A stretch of DNA of 64,000 nt from Oceanirhabdus sp942490885 (GTDB lineage Bacteria; Bacillota; Clostridia; Clostridiales; Clostridiaceae), in NCBI GenBank assembly GCA_942490885.1, contig CALNYT010000002.1, positions 3,658,001 to 3,722,000 of the forward strand. The letters run 5' to 3'. Of the stretch, positions 36,654-46,247 are shown one piece after another. The position numbers were made by a program, and so were the translations under genes. The notes below the pieces were generated by a model. The model saw only the letters and a program-made list of their open reading frames with translations. It did no database searches and was not told the origin of the DNA. Within the stretch, counting starts at the first letter, position 1. Each line of letters opens with the position of its first letter.

Positions 36654-38582
36654 TTACCTCTTACTGTATCTTTCTTTAAGTTTTTTATAAAATATATTAG
36701 AATCATATTCTATTTCCATTTTATGTTTTATCAAATATGCTAAATAATAACTATATAAATATTGCTTAATACTTTCCAGTTGATTTTCAATATCTTCTGT
36801 TAAAGAGTATACCATTCTATCAATATACCCCCAAACATCAGTTTCATCTGTAAGTCCTAAGCAAATCTCATCATTATATTTCATTACATGAATTACAATA
36901 TCTTTACTTACAGCATTCGCTGATTTTACTTGTTTAATACTACCTTGTTTTTTATCTAATATTGATGTGTCAACAATTTGAAAACCTGATTCATAAAGTG
37001 CTTTCAAAGTTAGATTCCAAACATTCTTTTTAGAATTATGAAATACTATTGTAGCCGATTTACCTGGTTTTAAAACTCTATACATCTCTTTAAAGCTACT
37101 TTTTAATAATTCTTTATAATCATCAATTGTCTTACCATGAGATTTACAAATTATTGTTTCACATTGATTGTTTGTATATGTTCCTAACCACGCTTCGGAA
37201 ATAAAATTCATCTCTGAATAAATTATATCTTGACCAAAAGGAGGATCTGTAAAAATGTAGTCTACAGAATCATTAGGAATATCTATATATGTGTTAGACT
37301 GAGTAGATATTCTAATATTTTCAGAGCCCCAGCTCAATTCATCAAATGCCTTTGTAATTGTTGGTAATTTAACCTCTTTAATTCCTTTTAATATATTTTT
37401 TTCGACTGATATTGCTCCAATATATAATTGACCGTTTTGATATCCTGTTATAACTAAATCTTTATTTGTGCTTTTAAAAACAGCTCTTGTCATTAATGTA
37501 GAATTTGATAAGTTATAACTTGATATTACAAATAAAATCTTGTTTCTAATTTCTTTAGGTGCCTTTAAAGCTTTTTCCCATAATGCTGCAAGAATTGCTA
37601 AATTTCTTTTTGTATAAAAATGATGTACATGTGTTATACCTTTGTGGTATCCACTTCTATACATTTCACCCCAATTTCCATCCTTAAACATCATTTTCAC
37701 ATTTGGAACCCATTTATTAATTTTATATTCATTTATTCTCTTTATTAAATCTAAATCTCTATTACAACATTCTCTAAAATATTTCTTATTGCCCTTTTGA
37801 ATATAAATTCTTACAGGTTCTCTTTTTGCTGTTTCAATCATTTCATTAGTAATATTATCAAACTTCTTTGCAAATACTTTATTATCCATATTTTTTTCAT
37901 ATATTTGATCACATACGTTACATTTTAGTGTATCATTAAACTTTTTTTTGACGAAATCTACACCTGCATCCCAATAGGTTGATTCATTATTACATTTAGG
38001 GCACTTAAATACTTCAGACCATATCACTTGTCTTATTATCTCAGTTTCTCCATATTCATCTTTAACTTCATACATCCACCCTAATTCTTCTTCTACTTCT
38101 TTAAGTATACTCTCTAAATATTTCTCAAAATCATTTTTTGAACATTTAGTTAGCAAACTTGATGATATAAATGTTGCTAATGTACTCAAATCTATTAATA
38201 CTGCCCTTCTTTCTCCACACTTAACATCTATTCCATCATTCTGTAATTCCTTAATCACTTCATTATCTGCTTCTCCACACTTTATTGCAGCAACTCCAGT
38301 TGTTCCACTTCCTGAGAATGGATCCATAACTACATCCCCTGGATTTGTATGATGTAAAATATACTTCATAATTGATCTGTAATCAATTTTAGTAGGATAT
38401 GAATGTGCATTATATATACTCTTTCCTCTACGTGATTCAATAGGAGAGTCATATGGGTTCCATTGTTCATTTGCAATATTTTTTTCTAATTTATTAGATT
38501 CAGTCATAATATCTTGATAACAAAAATCTCCTAAATTTTCATTTTTACCACTACTATAGTATGGATTTATATCTAAGTTCAT
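36654..38582 (-). CDS. DNA methyltransferase with zinc-ribbon insertion (DUF1156/COG1743-like)
   Basis: The start at 38582 follows AAAGGAGAG. The 642-residue protein carries the motifs in permuted order: VMDPFSGSGTTGVAA near residue 95, then a CPKCNNES...CNVCDQIY zinc ribbon near 195-235, then VDYIFTDPPFGQDIIYSEMN near residue 430 (DPPF catalytic motif). VLKPGKSATIVFHN follows. This resembles COG1743-type adenine-specific methyltransferases found with defence systems. It is first in the three-gene cluster, with a 2-bp gap to the next gene. Confidence 0.75.
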   Translation of the reverse strand: MNLDINPYYSSGKNENLGDFCYQDIMTESNKLEKNIANEQWNPYDSPIESRRGKSIYNAHSYPTKIDYRSIMKYILHHTNPGDVVMDPFSGSGTTGVAAIKCGEADNEVIKELQNDGIDVKCGERRAVLIDLSTLATFISSSLLTKCSKNDFEKYLESILKEVEEELGWMYEVKDEYGETEIIRQVIWSEVFKCPKCNNESTYWDAGVDFVKKKFNDTLKCNVCDQIYEKNMDNKVFAKKFDNITNEMIETAKREPVRIYIQKGNKKYFRECCNRDLDLIKRINEYKINKWVPNVKMMFKDGNWGEMYRSGYHKGITHVHHFYTKRNLAILAALWEKALKAPKEIRNKILFVISSYNLSNSTLMTRAVFKSTNKDLVITGYQNGQLYIGAISVEKNILKGIKEVKLPTITKAFDELSWGSENIRISTQSNTYIDIPNDSVDYIFTDPPFGQDIIYSEMNFISEAWLGTYTNNQCETIICKSHGKTIDDYKELLKSSFKEMYRVLKPGKSATIVFHNSKKNVWNLTLKALYESGFQIVDTSILDKKQGSIKQVKSANAVSKDIVIHVMKYNDEICLGLTDETDVWGYIDRMVYSLTEDIENQLESIKQYLYSYYLAYLIKHKMEIEYDSNIFYKKLKERYSKR

Positions 38583-38833
38583 AATTAGCTCTCCTTTTCT
38601 TATGCATATTAAAATTATACTTTATATTATACTCCTATTCAACAAAGATAGTATTGCCATTCAGAAGTTACTAAACTCTACATTCTGTTTGTTATCTTTT
38701 TTACGTGGTTTTCCCAAAATCAACATTTTAACCTACAACCCTATAATTATTCCTCACCTCATGTTCAACACTTCATCCCCTTTTGTAAATCTATTCTCTC
38801 TTTGAATATATACAAACAAAGGCAGGTGATTAT

Positions 38834-39544
38834 ATGTTAAACAAATCTAAAATAATATCAAAACTTCTTCCACACGCTCTGGAAATTCAAGTTAAGTATA
38901 AACTTCTACCATCAGTGATTATTTCCCAAGCAATACTTGAGACTGGATGGCTGCAACATTGTAGAGGAAACAATATATTTGGTATCAAATGGACTAGGGA
39001 TTGTGGCTTTGAATTTAATGAGCTTTCTACTTATGAATGGATTGATGGTATTAAAACACCAAAGATATGCCTCTTTAGAAAGTACGAGAACCTCTCTGAG
39101 AGTTTCTCTGATTATGCTGAACTCATAACCTCACTGAAGAGGTACCGTCCTGTAGTTGCTGCCCCTAATTATAAGGAAGCATGTAAAGAACTATATAAAT
39201 GTGGATACTGCACTGACCCAGAGTATCCTTTAAAGCTAATCAGCATTATCGAAAGTAACGAGCTTTATAAACATGATTCTATTCCTCTACTCTGTAGTCA
39301 AGAAGAAAATAACAATGTTGAATTACTTCAAACCCATATGAATCTACTGAATATACTTGACTATGAGGATAAAGTATTAATTATTGATGGGATAATGGGT
39401 CCAAGAACCAAGAGTGCTGTGGAGAAGTTTATTGATCTCTGTTCTCTTAATATAGTTAACTGGGATATAAAAGAAATTCTAAAGATAACAGGAGCAATCC
39501 TCATCTACAATAAACACTTTAAGGAAATTGATAGAGAAGATTAG
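38834..39544 (+). CDS. Phage-type glucosaminidase (GH73) lysin
   Basis: The 236-residue protein starts after AGGTGATT. Residues 1-150 are a GH73 glucosaminidase domain: SQAILETGWLQH with the catalytic Glu, GNNIFGIKW, YKEACKELYKCGYCTDPEYP. The C-terminus has a peptidoglycan-binding-like motif (IDGIMGPRTKSAVEKF). There is no signal peptide, as in many phage endolysins. It is the only plus-strand gene between the two defence loci. Its last eight codons belong to a 240-bp repeat that recurs beyond the SIR2-HerA genes. Confidence 0.8.
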   Translation: MLNKSKIISKLLPHALEIQVKYKLLPSVIISQAILETGWLQHCRGNNIFGIKWTRDCGFEFNELSTYEWIDGIKTPKICLFRKYENLSESFSDYAELITSLKRYRPVVAAPNYKEACKELYKCGYCTDPEYPLKLISIIESNELYKHDSIPLLCSQEENNNVELLQTHMNLLNILDYEDKVLIIDGIMGPRTKSAVEKFIDLCSLNIVNWDIKEILKITGAILIYNKHFKEIDRED

Positions 39545-39760
39545 AATTAGAAACCATACAAACCTCAATAAACCTACCCATATCAAAGCTCCCACACAAA
39601 CAACCCTAATCTACCTTATCAATTTCAAAACAAAGAAGCTTTGGACAAACTCAACAGCTGTAGTAACTTTAGAGTTATCTTTTCATAACCTCTATACATA
39701 ATTCTAAAGTACCAATAAATCATCAGCAGCACTTGAACTGGTCCAAAGCCTTTTATTATC
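39521..39760. repeat. Left direct repeat flanking SIR2-HerA (contains repeat C)
   Basis: About 240 bp closely match 43053-43298 in the same orientation, beginning AAGGAAATTGATAGAGAAGA and ending GGTCCAAAGCCTTTTAT. It starts inside the glucosaminidase coding end. The second half is bracketed by GCTTTGGACAAACT and GGTCCAAAGC, the family C inverted ends. Confidence 0.85.
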
Positions 39761-39806
39761 TCTAATCCCTTAATCTATATAACTTATCCAAAATGCATCT
39801 TTAATA

Positions 39807-41630
39807 TCATTCAGATTTCTTCTCTTTATTTGACCAAAGTTTTATTATATCAATATCCTTACTATCTGGTTTGTGTTTATCTGGCAACTCATCAACTTGT
39901 ACATTCACAGGAAAATCCAATGCTAGTCCACTACAAATACATTGACCTCTTGCAAGAATTGGTATCATTTCTTGTTTTGCTTTATCTATGAAAGAAACTG
40001 ATTTTCTTATTGTAAATAAATCCTCTTCATTAACCAATCTATGTATGAAATAGTTGTGTAACTGCGATACTAATGTTGATGAAATATCGGAAGGTCTTTG
40101 ACTAGATAAAGTTATAAAACACCCAAACTTTCTTCCCTCTTTAATTATTTCTTCAAACACTTCAAGTCTATAATCTTTCCAAGCTGCACTTTCTCTGTTA
40201 GAACTCTCAGATAAAATGTTATGTGCCTCGTCTATAATCAAGTGAAGACTTTTGTCTCCTCTCTTAACACTTTTTTGACTATCATATGCTTCCTTACATA
40301 TAAGAAGAGGAACAATTTTCTTCATGTTTACATTACAATTAGAGATGGAAACTATCTTTATATTACTGCTTTCTACAACGTCATCTCTGAACTCTAAAAC
40401 TTTTGATATCTCATCTATTCTTTTATCTGACCTCTTTATCATTGGTGATATATGCTCATCATTACTATATCCTTTTAGCATTTCATAAATATGAGTATTC
40501 TTAAGTATTATTTCAAATAGATTTAATGGGTCCATTCCGCTGCAATCTTTAACTTGGAAGATATCAATTGTATTTAATGCTATAATTTTTGAAAGTAAAT
40601 AATTTTGGATATCTCCTATTGTATTAAAATACATTAAACTGGATTTATCATATAAACAGTTCCCACCAGTATGAAATTCTAAATTGTCAAATAATAATTC
40701 ATAAGATTGTCGTTGACCACCATATATCATTTGCAATAGTGTGATTATACTATCCTTAACTTTATTAAATTTCCCTGGGTTTTCATGTATTATTCTTAAT
40801 AACTCCTTAAAATCATACTTTTTATTTTTATGGTATTTATAACTCTTTAACACTCGTTCTATAAATGGCTTTTGTGTTTTATCTGTTGCATCTAATATAA
40901 TAGACCAAAAACTCGCATCTTCTATAACATCTCTAGGTAATGGATATCTATCTTTTGGGCTTCGTGTATTCAAATCAAAAATTTTCTTATTTTTAGTAAG
41001 CACAGTATCAGAAATATATTCACCATTAAAATCAATTAATAAAAATTTACTTTTATTAAAGTTTAATTTTGATTTAAATAGTTCCGTATAGATTTTAGTT
41101 AGTGTGTTAGATTTTCCACTTCCTGTATTACCAAAAATTCCAATATGACTGGCAAAGATTTTTTGAATGCTTAAATTTAACTTATAATTATCATAACCAG
41201 CAATATCACGAATCTCTATTACAGGTTCCTGCTCTTTTGTAAAACAAAAAATCTTCTGCACTTCTTCTTCTTGAAGTACATATACATAATTTGATATCAT
41301 GGGTGTTTCATATATACCCTTTATAAAAGTATGATTATCAAAATACCCTAAAATCTTCACATCAAGAATTCTTGAAAATGTATCAGTATGTTTGCTATAT
41401 TCATTTGATACTTTACTATCCTTTATATATTCACCTTCAATAACTGCAATTATTTCTGTATAGCCTTTTAAAATCTTCACATAATTTCCTACAGCAACAT
41501 TCTTAACAATCTTTCCATTATAAATAAGCCTGGATGTATTTTTATCTTCGTAAACTTTAACTTTGGTTGCAATCCCAACAACATCTGTAACCTCACCGAT
41601 TAATAAGATATCTCTATTTGCATCTTCCAT
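39807..41630 (-). CDS. herA: HerA-like ATPase of a SIR2-HerA defence system
   Basis: The ATG at 41630 follows the SIR2 stop directly, with GGGGG in the end of that gene. The 607-residue protein has an N-terminal HAS-barrel (LLIGEVTDVVGIATKV), Walker A FGNTGSGKSNTLTK near residue 170, Walker B LHLIIDEAHNIL near residue 470 and SSQRPSDISSTLVSQ with a HerA-type arginine region after it. HerA forms a hexameric ring. In SIR2-HerA systems it assembles with SIR2 and acts against phage by NAD depletion or DNA cleavage. Confidence 0.85.
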   Translation of the reverse strand: MEDANRDILLIGEVTDVVGIATKVKVYEDKNTSRLIYNGKIVKNVAVGNYVKILKGYTEIIAVIEGEYIKDSKVSNEYSKHTDTFSRILDVKILGYFDNHTFIKGIYETPMISNYVYVLQEEEVQKIFCFTKEQEPVIEIRDIAGYDNYKLNLSIQKIFASHIGIFGNTGSGKSNTLTKIYTELFKSKLNFNKSKFLLIDFNGEYISDTVLTKNKKIFDLNTRSPKDRYPLPRDVIEDASFWSIILDATDKTQKPFIERVLKSYKYHKNKKYDFKELLRIIHENPGKFNKVKDSIITLLQMIYGGQRQSYELLFDNLEFHTGGNCLYDKSSLMYFNTIGDIQNYLLSKIIALNTIDIFQVKDCSGMDPLNLFEIILKNTHIYEMLKGYSNDEHISPMIKRSDKRIDEISKVLEFRDDVVESSNIKIVSISNCNVNMKKIVPLLICKEAYDSQKSVKRGDKSLHLIIDEAHNILSESSNRESAAWKDYRLEVFEEIIKEGRKFGCFITLSSQRPSDISSTLVSQLHNYFIHRLVNEEDLFTIRKSVSFIDKAKQEMIPILARGQCICSGLALDFPVNVQVDELPDKHKPDSKDIDIIKLWSNKEKKSE

Positions 41631-42827
41631 TTAAAATCCCCCAAACAGCAGATTTGTAAATTCATCCAAGTTAATATTCTTATTACCTTGTTGATAATAG
41701 ACAAAGTTAACATTTGGATGTTCTTTAAACATTTCTTTAAACTCCTTTACCTCTTTTACATCATATATAAATATATACATGATCATTGATGGATTCATTA
41801 GAGCTCTCTTTGTTATGTTTAAGATATGTTCATCCTTAAATGAAAACCCAAATACAAATAATACAGAGTTGTTCTTCTCAAGCTCATTAGAGTACATTCT
41901 TAATAGATCATAATAAATATTTGAGAAAAGAGTTTGTTCAAATTTTTTCTTAGTAGGATTAACTATATGTAACGTTTTATAATTATCAATAAAGCTTTCT
42001 GCGTCCTTAACTATATTAGCTTCAAAATCATTATTCTCTTCTTCAATTTTTTTCACTGTTTCACTCATATTAGTATCCTGATTTTTATCATAATTAAATT
42101 CAGGTTTTGTGAATATATCTCCACTATTTTCTATTGAATCCAATGTTTCTTCAAGATTAATATTATAAAGAATTACTCCATCTTTCTCTTTCCATGCTAA
42201 AGAACCATGTAATTTAAATAAGTTCACTGTAGGAATCTGTGATTCTCTTTCCGTATTCTGTACAATCTGTTTCATAATTCTGTTATAATTTTGTATTGAA
42301 AAAACAGGATTCAATCTTCCTCCAAATCCATCATTGTAATAGATTCTATTTTTTTCTAAAGATAATTCAAAAAACATATCATAATTAGTTGTAAATAAAT
42401 TAACTCTCTTGATTAGATTCTTATCATTTCTCTTAGATATAACATCATATAGTTTTAAAACGAATGCATTTGAGTTTTCAAATGACACTTTGTTTACTAT
42501 ATTATCTTTATGAGGCAAAATACAGTTTCTATAAAAATCATATAATATTAATGATTCAATAGTTTTTTTCCTACTTTCATTCTCTTTATTTTTGAAGGAA
42601 TTTTCTTCTATTAATTTTTCAAGATCACCTAAAGTTTTTAAGTGTGGGAAGCAATATCCTGATCCTATAAGAAAATTTATGTTACATGACTCGAATAACT
42701 TCTTAATTTCTTCATTTTTAAATTCGCTCTTTCCATAAATATTTTCGTAAAAAACTTTTGGTACTTCTTCTTCAATTTCTTTTTCTTCTACAATTGAATC
42801 AACTTCAATTACTTCTTCAGTACTCAT
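41631..42827 (-). CDS. SIR2-like NADase of a SIR2-HerA defence system
   Basis: The 398-residue protein starts at ATG 42827 after GAGGTGATG. An acidic N-terminus precedes NFLIGSGYCFPHLKTLGD (NAD-binding GxG start), then LFTTNYDMFFE near residue 150, NLFKLHGSLAWKE near residue 205 and VLFVFGFSFKDEHI near residue 325, the usual order of a SIR2-like fold with the catalytic Asn and His. Such proteins degrade NAD when a phage is sensed. The GSGYC loop is unusual compared with GAGxS in classic sirtuins. It forms an operon with herA. Confidence 0.8.
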   Translation of the reverse strand: MSTEEVIEVDSIVEEKEIEEEVPKVFYENIYGKSEFKNEEIKKLFESCNINFLIGSGYCFPHLKTLGDLEKLIEENSFKNKENESRKKTIESLILYDFYRNCILPHKDNIVNKVSFENSNAFVLKLYDVISKRNDKNLIKRVNLFTTNYDMFFELSLEKNRIYYNDGFGGRLNPVFSIQNYNRIMKQIVQNTERESQIPTVNLFKLHGSLAWKEKDGVILYNINLEETLDSIENSGDIFTKPEFNYDKNQDTNMSETVKKIEEENNDFEANIVKDAESFIDNYKTLHIVNPTKKKFEQTLFSNIYYDLLRMYSNELEKNNSVLFVFGFSFKDEHILNITKRALMNPSMIMYIFIYDVKEVKEFKEMFKEHPNVNFVYYQQGNKNINLDEFTNLLFGGF

Positions 42828-43052
42828 AACAACATCACCTCTGACCTTATTAATACTAAAAATCTATTAATTTCACTAATCTCAACATAAAGTTATTTTA
42901 AAAATTATATCTATATATTACACCTAAAGTTATTTTTTTACAATATATATATCGTATTTTGCTTTTGTTTTACAAATAAGAAAGACCACTTTATGATTTT
43001 TTTACTTTAACCTAGGTTCAGTATATAATTTTATTCAGTGTTAAGTTATGTA
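42828..43052. promoter_or_regulatory. Upstream region of the SIR2-HerA operon
   Basis: This AT-rich 225 bp must hold the operon promoter on the minus strand; I cannot single out convincing -35/-10 boxes. Confidence 0.3.
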
Positions 43053-43298
43053 AAGAAAATTGATAGAGAAGATTAGAATTAGAAACAATACAAACCTCAG
43101 TAAACCAAACCACAACAAAATTTCGCCACACAACTAACCCTAATCTACCCTATCAATTTCAAAACAAAGAAGCTTTGGACAAACTCAACAGCTGCAGTAA
43201 CTTTAGATATATCTTTTATTAACCTCTTCGCATAACTCTAAAGCAGCAATAAATCATCTGCAGCACTTGAACTGGTCCAAAGCCTTTTATCTTATCAT
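43053..43298. repeat. Right direct repeat flanking SIR2-HerA (contains repeat C)
   Basis: It matches 39521-39760 along its whole length with small substitutions, including AAAATTGATAGAGAAGATTAG, which encodes the glucosaminidase C-terminus in the left copy but is not part of a gene here. Confidence 0.85.
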
Positions 43299-43344
43299 CT
43301 CCATACAAAATAACTTTCTCATATTTTTAATAAACTTCTTCTCA

Positions 43345-43455
43345 ATGATCTACAACATAACTTAATACAACAAGTTTAAATCTCACATTTTTCCCGTGCT
43401 CCTCAACAAAACCTCTCCCCGCCCTCTCCCTCCTTAATCGAAAAGGTTCCTCTAC
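43345..43455 (-). repeat. Repeat B, copy 2
   Basis: CTACAACATAACTTAATACA and CCCCGCCCTCTCCCTCCTTA are shared with 13690-13800 and 46025-46160. It is noncoding and GC-rich in its right half. Nothing else is recognised up to 43718. Confidence 0.65.
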
Positions 43456-43718
43456 ACTTAAAACAGCAAATGAACTACTTTTCAAATCTCAAGTTCAAAT
43501 AAAAAAGAACCCTAAGATAAAATCATCAATAGAGTTCTCATATGTTTTTTTATATCTGTTTTTCGAAACTTACTGAGTATTTTAAATCAAAAATTTATAA
43601 GCCTCCCTAGTATAACTAAGATGTAATTTCTCTAAAAAAATTTAATTAATTTTCATTAGATTAATCAACAAACGCCTCTACCATATTTTGTTTAATCTTA
43701 TATTTTTAAAGGAATCTA

Positions 43719-44070
43719 CTATAAAGTCTTATCATAATAATACTTCTGCTTCGGACTTGTAGGTTTATCTGGAATTGTTAATTTTAATAATCCACCTTTA
43801 ATCAAAAGATTTAATATCTTCTTTCTAAAATACCCTCTATTATTTAAATTAACAAAACTTTGCATTTCCTCTCTACTTCTTGGACTCTTACAAAACTCAA
43901 GCAACTCCTTAATTTCTTTATCTGATTCTCTTCAGCTTGGTTGGTAACTTGGTTGCTAGCTTGCTCAGTAGCTTGTACGGTAACTTGCTCACTCTCTTCT
44001 GAACCTAAAGGAATAATAGTTTTAAAAATATCCCCCGCTGCTTTTAGTAAAGGAGGCTTAGTGAACTTAC
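43719..44070 (-). pseudogene. C-terminal remnant of an ATP-binding DNA-binding protein (AlbA_2/HATPase_c_4 type)
   Basis: One frame reads LLKAAGDIFKTIIPLGSEE, then a Gln-Val-Thr-rich linker (EQVTVQATEQASNQVTNQ). Near 43925 the frame shifts and continues EIKELLEFCKSPRSREEM to GLLKLTIPDKPTSPKQKYYY, a winged helix. This order is the usual tail of AlbA_2 / divergent-AAA regulators. The N-terminal two thirds are absent. Confidence 0.55.
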
Positions 44071-44174
44071 TTACTTTAAATCTTTATTTTATGAGTAATC
44101 ACATCTAGTCTAGTGTGAAGTTTAATTACAATCTAGTGTTTAGTATCAGCTTTCTATGCTATTACACTCATTAC

Positions 44175-45515
44175 TTAACTAACTTCACTCTTACATAATT
44201 CAATTATATTTTGGACTTCCTCTTGATTGTTATTTATCATATGAAGATTTATTAATTTCATTATAACCTTAGAATCAGCCTTTATCATCTTGCTCTGTAA
44301 TATGGTTTCTATATGCTTCTGAACTTCTTCAATTGTGCACTCTTCTACCTCTGGTATATACTGAATAAGTTTATTAAGATCATATTCGATTATGTCCATA
44401 TTTCTATCTCTTTTTGCAAGATATAGAGATTTTAAAATGTATCCATATGCTTCCTTCATGTTGTTCTCTTCTTTTTTATACTCATAAGAATAAGCAATCC
44501 ACTTATATATCTCCGAAGCAAAATAATTTTCTTCAAAGCTTTCTTTATTTTCATGAATTTCCTTTAGTAATCGATTACAGTTTTTCTCATAATCATCATC
44601 AAGCATCACACTTACTTCCATAATATTACTTAAAATCAGAAATCTATTTTTATATTGCTCTTCAATATCCTTAATGTCCTGAAAAATCTGTTTATATGTT
44701 CTCAATGCTTTATTTAGATATCCCTGTTCTCTATAACAGTTCCCTTTAATTATTTGAATCTTTATTTCTAGATTATCGTTATCTAACTCTTTGTAACTGA
44801 CATTAGATTTATTTTCAAGTTTATCAATTACTTTCAGTGCTTCATTGTATTTACCTAGGCTTTTTAACATAAGTATTTTATTAAAATTAATTTTCTTGGT
44901 AATACTAGATGGAATATCCATAATTATATTATCGCAAACTTGTATACCTTCTTCGTATTTTCCTAATCTATTGAAACAATATGTTAAAGTTGTCATCAAC
45001 ATTCCATAATAATTGATGTCAATATTACTCATGTTATTATAAGCATAACACATTTTTATAAACTCATTTGCCATTGAAAAATAATTATATGCTGATGTAA
45101 AGTCACCTTTAAGTCTAAACGCTCTACCTAAATCACCATAAATATATACCTTCATATAATTGAGATCATACTTATTCACTATCGATATCATATCATCTAA
45201 TAACTCTTCTGCTTCTACCCCAACAACCTCAATATGTTCAAGAAAATCATTATAGATTTTTTTTGCCTGATCTTCCTCTGTTATAAATATCTCATCAATT
45301 TTTAAATCTGTCCCAAAATTTTTTCCATTAACAGCTCTTTTAAAATTGTCATAAATAACCTCAGCAGCCTTAGTTGTTAAAGATGCTTTATCCGTTTCAA
45401 TCATACTTATTAGATTTCTTGTTATAATATCCCCACTTAAATCCTCTTGTTTAAGATTTAACTTTTTTCTTATCTCTCTAATCCTCTGCCCCTGTGTTAC
45501 TATTGTAAAATCCAT
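44175..45515 (-). CDS. HTH-TPR regulator, RRNPP-type quorum-sensing receptor
   Basis: The start at 45515 (MDFTIVTQGQRIREIRKKLN) follows TGGAGA; upstream in-frame ATGs lack good sites. The 446-residue protein has an N-terminal XRE helix-turn-helix (LNLKQEDLSGDIITRNLISM) and then about nine tetratricopeptide-like helix pairs (GDFTSAYNYFSMANEF, GYLNKALRTYKQIFQ). This is the layout of RRNPP receptors, which bind imported signalling peptides. A small secreted peptide gene is divergently transcribed 116 bp away, with a palindrome between them. Confidence 0.75.
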   Translation of the reverse strand: MDFTIVTQGQRIREIRKKLNLKQEDLSGDIITRNLISMIETDKASLTTKAAEVIYDNFKRAVNGKNFGTDLKIDEIFITEEDQAKKIYNDFLEHIEVVGVEAEELLDDMISIVNKYDLNYMKVYIYGDLGRAFRLKGDFTSAYNYFSMANEFIKMCYAYNNMSNIDINYYGMLMTTLTYCFNRLGKYEEGIQVCDNIIMDIPSSITKKINFNKILMLKSLGKYNEALKVIDKLENKSNVSYKELDNDNLEIKIQIIKGNCYREQGYLNKALRTYKQIFQDIKDIEEQYKNRFLILSNIMEVSVMLDDDYEKNCNRLLKEIHENKESFEENYFASEIYKWIAYSYEYKKEENNMKEAYGYILKSLYLAKRDRNMDIIEYDLNKLIQYIPEVEECTIEEVQKHIETILQSKMIKADSKVIMKLINLHMINNNQEEVQNIIELCKSEVS

Positions 45516-45555
45516 TTTTCTCTCCACTTCCATTTCACTCAACTCCATAATAAAT

Positions 45556-45604
45556 AAGTAAATATTTACTTTCATATTACCATATGTTATTATAAAAGTA
45601 AATA
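45556..45604 (+). promoter_or_regulatory. Divergent regulator-peptide control region
   Basis: AAGTAAATATTTACTT (45556-45571) is a perfect 16-bp palindrome and a half copy, AAGTAAATA, follows at about 45596. The palindrome overlaps a -35-like TTTACT (45565-45570), 17 bp from a -10-like TATTAT (45588-45593) for the peptide gene. Confidence 0.6.
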
Positions 45605-45631
45605 AATTCTTATTTTTAGGAGGTACTTATT

Positions 45632-45838
45632 ATGAAAAAAATGTTTAGTTTTATTCTTTCGATATCCTTACTTGGTAATGTACTATGTTCTACAAATGCT
45701 TTTGCTGAAACAGAAACTAAATCAAAAACAACTGCAGAAAAAGAAATTACTGTGAAAATAGAAGAAGATATTATTGATGTTATCTATTCACCTAATGCTA
45801 CTGTTTATACTGATCCTGATGGGGAAGTAGGCTTATAA
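45632..45838 (+). CDS. Small secreted peptide, candidate signalling propeptide
   Basis: The 68-residue product starts after AGGAGG. It has a signal peptide ending near NAFAE, a short Lys/Glu linker and a conserved-looking C-terminus (SPNATVYTDPDGEVGL). Small exported propeptides next to RRNPP receptors are processed into signalling peptides, usually from the C-terminal end. The position beside the HTH-TPR gene is the main evidence. A strong terminator follows. Confidence 0.65.
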   Translation: MKKMFSFILSISLLGNVLCSTNAFAETETKSKTTAEKEITVKIEEDIIDVIYSPNATVYTDPDGEVGL

Positions 45839-45945
45839 CCTAAGTTTTTCATTTAATACTATAACTTTTTTAATATGAACATATACAGTCCAAAATATTT
45901 CAGATAAGTTTTAACTCGTTAATCATGTCTTCATATTAATGTTAA

Positions 45946-45983
45946 TATAACTCTATGAATCATATATGGTTCATAGAGTTATA
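45946..45983 (+). terminator. Terminator after the peptide gene
   Basis: TATAACTCTATGAA and TTCATAGAGTTATA form a 14-bp perfect stem followed by a T-rich tail. Confidence 0.75.
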
Positions 45984-46024
45984 TTTATTAAATAGAATTC
46001 CATATTAAATTTATTATTTTTATT

Positions 46025-46240
46025 TAACCTCTTCTCATGATCTACAACATAACTTAATACAACAAGTTTAAATCCCTCATCTTTTCACCAGTCCCACAAT
46101 AAAACCTCACCCCGCCCTCTCCCTCCTTAAGCGAAGAGGTTCCTCTACACTTAAGGCACCAAAACCACTAAGGAACCTTTGGACCAACTCCAACCGTGCT
46201 CATTCCTCGCACCGTTGAAACTGTTCCAAAGGGAAAATTT
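46025..46240 (-). repeat. Repeat B, copy 3, with an attached repeat C module
   Basis: 46025-46160 matches the other B copies (CTACAACATAACTTAATACA; CCCCGCCCTCTCCCTCCTTA). It runs into CTTTGGACCAACTCCAAC...GAAACTGTTCCAAAG, a short member of the C bracket family. Confidence 0.65.
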
Positions 46241-46247
46241 TTAAATG

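Noticed and set aside
30588..42827. Classic type I restriction, BREX or DISARM system
   Set aside because: No HsdR/HsdS, PglZ, BrxC, DrmA or DrmB-like gene is present; only methyltransferases and SIR2-HerA are seen.
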